16,153 nucleotides of DNA from Puniceispirillum sp965657105. Its GTDB lineage: Bacteria; Pseudomonadota; Alphaproteobacteria; Puniceispirillales; Puniceispirillaceae. Positions 14,103 through 16,153 of the stretch are shown in pieces. The stretch spans positions 1 to 16,153 of the forward strand of contig NZ_CBFHNB010000054.1 of the NCBI RefSeq assembly GCF_965657105.1, written 5' to 3'. Each line of letters starts with the position of its first letter. Position 1 is the first letter of the stretch. Below the pieces are notes generated by a model, which saw nothing but the letters and a program-made list of their open reading frames with translations, did not search any database and was not told where the DNA came from. Position numbers and translations under genes: made by a program.

Positions 14103-15404
14103 ATGACAACTAGGCTGGATTACAATCAGGCTGATTTTGAGCCACAATTCGCAGCATTGCTTGATAGCAAACGCGAGTCAGATCAGGATGTTGCTGATAT
14201 CGTCGCGTCTATTCTGGCGCGCGTGCGCCACGAAGGTGATGCAGCCTTACTTGATCTAACGGCACAATTTGACCATTTCCAAAAAGATAATGTAGCCGCA
14301 CTGGCAGTTTCAAAAGCCGAGATGCAATCCGCACTTGATGAGTTGGATCCAACATTGCGCACGGCGCTGGTGACGGCATGTGATCGTATCCGTGCATTTC
14401 ATGAAAAACAGGTGCCAGAGGACTTTGGTGGCCTTGATGATGACGGGGTTGCGCTGGCGATGCGTTATACGCCTGTTGATGCGGCAGGGCTTTATGTGCC
14501 TGGTGGAAAAGCGGCCTATCCATCATCGGTTCTGATGAACGCCATTCCGGCGGCGGTTGCTGGTGTTGAGCGCCGTGTTATGGTTGTGCCCGCACCAGAT
14601 GGTTATGTTAATCCATTGGTGCTGGCGGCAGCAGCGTTGGCTGATGTAACCGAAATATGGCGTATTGGCGGCGCGCAAGCGGTCGCGGCATTGGCCTATG
14701 GCACACAGACAATCGCGTCGGTTGATAAGATTGTTGGGCCTGGCAATGCCTTTGTGGCCACGGCCAAGCGGCAGGTCTTTGGAACAGTTGGTATTGATTC
14801 TATTGCGGGGCCATCGGAAATTCTGGTGATTGCCGATGCTCAGAATGATCCTGAATGGATTGCAGCTGATTTATTGTCCCAGGCCGAGCATGACGAAGCG
14901 GCTCAATCGATCATGATCACTGATGATGCGGATTTTGCTGATGCTGTTGACGCCGCCGTCAGGGCTATGCTGCCCCGTCTGGACCGGGTGGCAGTAGCAA
15001 GCCAATCATGGGCAGATAATGGCGCCATTATCACTGTACCTGATATGGCAAACATGCCTGAACTTGCCAACCGTATTGCCGCCGAGCATCTGGAGCTAGC
15101 GCTGGACGACCCCGAGAAATGGGCTGGAGACATTCGCCATGCTGGCGCTATTTTCCTTGGCCGTTATACCCCCGAAGCGATTGGAGATTACGTCGCTGGC
15201 CCCAATCATGTGTTGCCCACAGCGCGCACGGCAAAATTTTCATCTGGTCTTGGTGTGGCTGATTTCATGAAGCGTACAACTTTGGTAGGGTGTGATGCGG
15301 CCAGCTTTGCCAAAATCGCCCCAGCAGGTGTAAAACTTGCCAATGCCGAAGGGCTCGGCGCCCATGCTTTGTCGATGACGATCCGGATGACAAAGCCCGC
15401 ATAA
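14103..15404 (+). CDS. hisD: HisD, histidinol dehydrogenase
   Basis: HisD carries out the last two steps of histidine synthesis, oxidising L-histidinol to L-histidine with two NAD+ in the cytoplasm. The 433-residue protein is the usual length. The zinc ligands are in place: Gln260 and His263 in SQAEHDE, Asp362 in GDYVAGPNH, and His421 in GLGAHALS. The catalytic pair Glu328-His329 lies in AAEHLEL. Other signatures are YVPGGKAAYPSSVLMNAIPA (131-150) and GPGNAFVATAKRQVFG (212-227). The ATG at 14103 has only a weak purine-rich stretch (AAAAGAG) upstream. The gene stands apart from other his genes in this window and sits in the conserved murA - DUF2948 - hisD - UPF0262 group. Confidence 0.97.
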   Translation: MTTRLDYNQADFEPQFAALLDSKRESDQDVADIVASILARVRHEGDAALLDLTAQFDHFQKDNVAALAVSKAEMQSALDELDPTLRTALVTACDRIRAFHEKQVPEDFGGLDDDGVALAMRYTPVDAAGLYVPGGKAAYPSSVLMNAIPAAVAGVERRVMVVPAPDGYVNPLVLAAAALADVTEIWRIGGAQAVAALAYGTQTIASVDKIVGPGNAFVATAKRQVFGTVGIDSIAGPSEILVIADAQNDPEWIAADLLSQAEHDEAAQSIMITDDADFADAVDAAVRAMLPRLDRVAVASQSWADNGAIITVPDMANMPELANRIAAEHLELALDDPEKWAGDIRHAGAIFLGRYTPEAIGDYVAGPNHVLPTARTAKFSSGLGVADFMKRTTLVGCDAASFAKIAPAGVKLANAEGLGAHALSMTIRMTKPA

Positions 15405-15407
15405 TTG

Positions 15408-15444
15408 GCGATTATACTAGACTGATCGCGCGATTATCATAATC
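15408..15444. repeat. Repeated and palindromic motifs between hisD and the UPF0262 gene
   Basis: The 86-base gap contains two direct copies of GCGATTAT (15408-15415 and 15430-15437) with starts 22 bases apart, about two helical turns. The second copy overlaps a 10-base palindrome ATCGCGCGAT (15425-15434) and an inverted repeat GATTAT-C-ATAATC (15432-15444). Such a cluster could be an operator or a weak processing or pausing site. No good promoter hexamers align with it, and chance cannot be excluded in a short AT-rich gap. Confidence 0.3.
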
Positions 15445-15490
15445 TGGTCTTTAAGCGTTTATAGCGCGCGTTCATTATCGAGGGGAAGCA

Positions 15491-15982
15491 ATGTCCAATA
15501 ATGATGGACATGAGAGTGATCAAGCACGCCGACTTGTCAAAATCGAACTTGACGAGGCCGATGCACCACGCCGTAGCGCCGAAGCCGAGCAGGAGCGCGC
15601 GATTGCGATTTATGACATCATTGAGGATAATGTCTTTGATTTGCCCGAGTATACGGGGCCGTTTCATCTATATCTTCGCCTTGAAGGGCGGCATATCAAT
15701 TTTGATATTCGTGATGCTAACGAGCAAAATCTGGTGCAATTTTTTATGGCGCTTGGGCCAATGCGACGGGTCATGCGTGACTATTTCACTGTCTGTGATA
15801 CATATTATGATGCGATCCGGACAAAATCACCATCACAGATTCAGGCTATCGATATGGGGCGGCGTGCCTTGCATAATGAAGGCTCGGAAATTTTACAAAC
15901 GCGGCTTAACGGTAAAGTTGAAACAGATTTCGACACGGCCCGCCGTCTTTTCACATTGATTTGCGTATTGCAAACAAGATAG
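15491..15982 (+). CDS. UPF0262 family protein
   Basis: This 163-residue soluble protein matches UPF0262, a family of unknown function largely restricted to alphaproteobacteria. It shows the conserved opening (LVKIELDEADAPRRSAEAEQERAIAIYDIIEDNVF, 15-49), the middle part (LYLRLEGRHINFDIRDAN, with MRRVMRDYFTVCDTYYDAIRTKSPSQIQAIDMGRRALHNEGSEIL following) and the characteristic ending GKVETDFDTARRLFTLICVLQTR. An AGGGGAAG ribosome binding site just before the ATG supports the start. It lies 86 bases after hisD and 25 bases before the phosphatase gene. No catalytic motif is evident. Confidence 0.9.
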   Translation: MSNNDGHESDQARRLVKIELDEADAPRRSAEAEQERAIAIYDIIEDNVFDLPEYTGPFHLYLRLEGRHINFDIRDANEQNLVQFFMALGPMRRVMRDYFTVCDTYYDAIRTKSPSQIQAIDMGRRALHNEGSEILQTRLNGKVETDFDTARRLFTLICVLQTR

Positions 15983-16007
15983 CCCAAACGCAGAATAGGT
16001 TAATGAG

Positions 16008-16153
16008 ATGAGTGATAAATATGTAAAAAAGGCAACAGGATCGATTGGTGCGATCTTATTTGCTTGTAACCTGAATGCGGTACGCTCAGCCATGGCCGAA
16101 GCCATGGTGAAAGCAACCTTTCCGGGCAAGATTTTTACCGACTCCTGTGGTGT
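16008..16153 (+). CDS. Low-molecular-weight protein-tyrosine phosphatase-like protein (5' part only)
   Basis: The first 48 codons are present and the gene runs off the right edge. After a short polar leader (MSDKYVKKATGSIG) comes AILFACNLNAVRSAMAEAM, the phosphate-binding loop of the low-molecular-weight phosphatase/arsenate reductase superfamily: Cys-x5-Arg-Ser in CNLNAVRS. The family removes phosphate from tyrosine, or reduces arsenate in some branches. The C-terminal Asp-Pro region needed to judge activity is outside the window. Alphaproteobacterial members in this gene position often have N-A-V-R-S rather than the classical N-I-C-R-S. The ATG at 16008 is chosen because the ATG at 16003 meets a stop at once; AGG at 15997-15999 is the likely ribosome binding site. 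Confidence 0.85.
   Translation, partial: MSDKYVKKATGSIGAILFACNLNAVRSAMAEAMVKATFPGKIFTDSCG

Noticed and set aside
1..16153. CRISPR array, insertion sequences, prophage or a defence-type system
   Set aside because: I found no regularly spaced repeats, transposase or integrase motifs, phage genes or known defence domains; gene content and spacing are housekeeping-like throughout.

Overview
This window looks like an ordinary chromosomal segment of an alphaproteobacterium. The support is a set of families that occur mainly in that class: a TrcR/DUF1013 regulator, DUF1192, a DUF465 protein, DUF2948, UPF0262, and the gene order murA - DUF2948 - hisD - UPF0262 - low-molecular-weight phosphatase. Base composition is moderate rather than the high GC of many rhizobia or Caulobacter. 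Gene spacing is tight, and no gene-free stretch exceeds about 225 bases. A marine, SAR116-like lineage would fit, but I cannot establish the clade from the sequence alone. I see no transposase, integrase, phage gene, CRISPR array or plasmid function.

Layout. (1) Positions 1-1626, minus strand: trcR (DUF1013), a DUF465 protein, purE and the 5' part of purK. This is probably one transcription unit, started by a good sigma-70-like promoter at about 1714-1742. purE and purK overlap by four bases and encode two consecutive steps of purine synthesis. (2) 1824-2791, plus strand: a DUF1192 protein overlapping, by four bases, a 3-hydroxybutyrate dehydrogenase (bdhA) with every expected active-site residue. 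(3) 2811-5615, minus strand: an MFS transporter, an exported six-cysteine protein of unknown function, and ygfZ. ygfZ is split into two reading frames that meet at a TGATG. (4) 5616-8499, plus strand: clpB behind a match to the alphaproteobacterial heat-shock (RpoH) promoter and a leader that can fold strongly. (5) 8593-8668, minus strand: tRNA-Thr(GGT). (6) 8815-9237, plus strand: a two-CBS-domain protein ending at a hairpin terminator. (7) 9313-11887, minus strand: an NTF2/SnoaL-like protein, then a TVP38/TMEM64 membrane protein overlapping a MerA-like flavin disulfide oxidoreductase by one base. (8) 12060-16153, plus strand: a small basic protein, murA, a DUF2948 protein, hisD, a UPF0262 protein and the start of a low-molecular-weight tyrosine phosphatase-like gene.

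Most of the content is housekeeping: purine, histidine and peptidoglycan synthesis, protein disaggregation, Fe-S cluster repair, ketone-body or polyhydroxybutyrate metabolism, and cell-cycle transcription. I found no convincing new multi-gene system. The points most worth a second look are the split ygfZ, the structured clpB leader with its heat-shock promoter, the TVP38/MerA-like pair, the six-cysteine exported protein, and the conserved but poorly understood small genes around murA and hisD.
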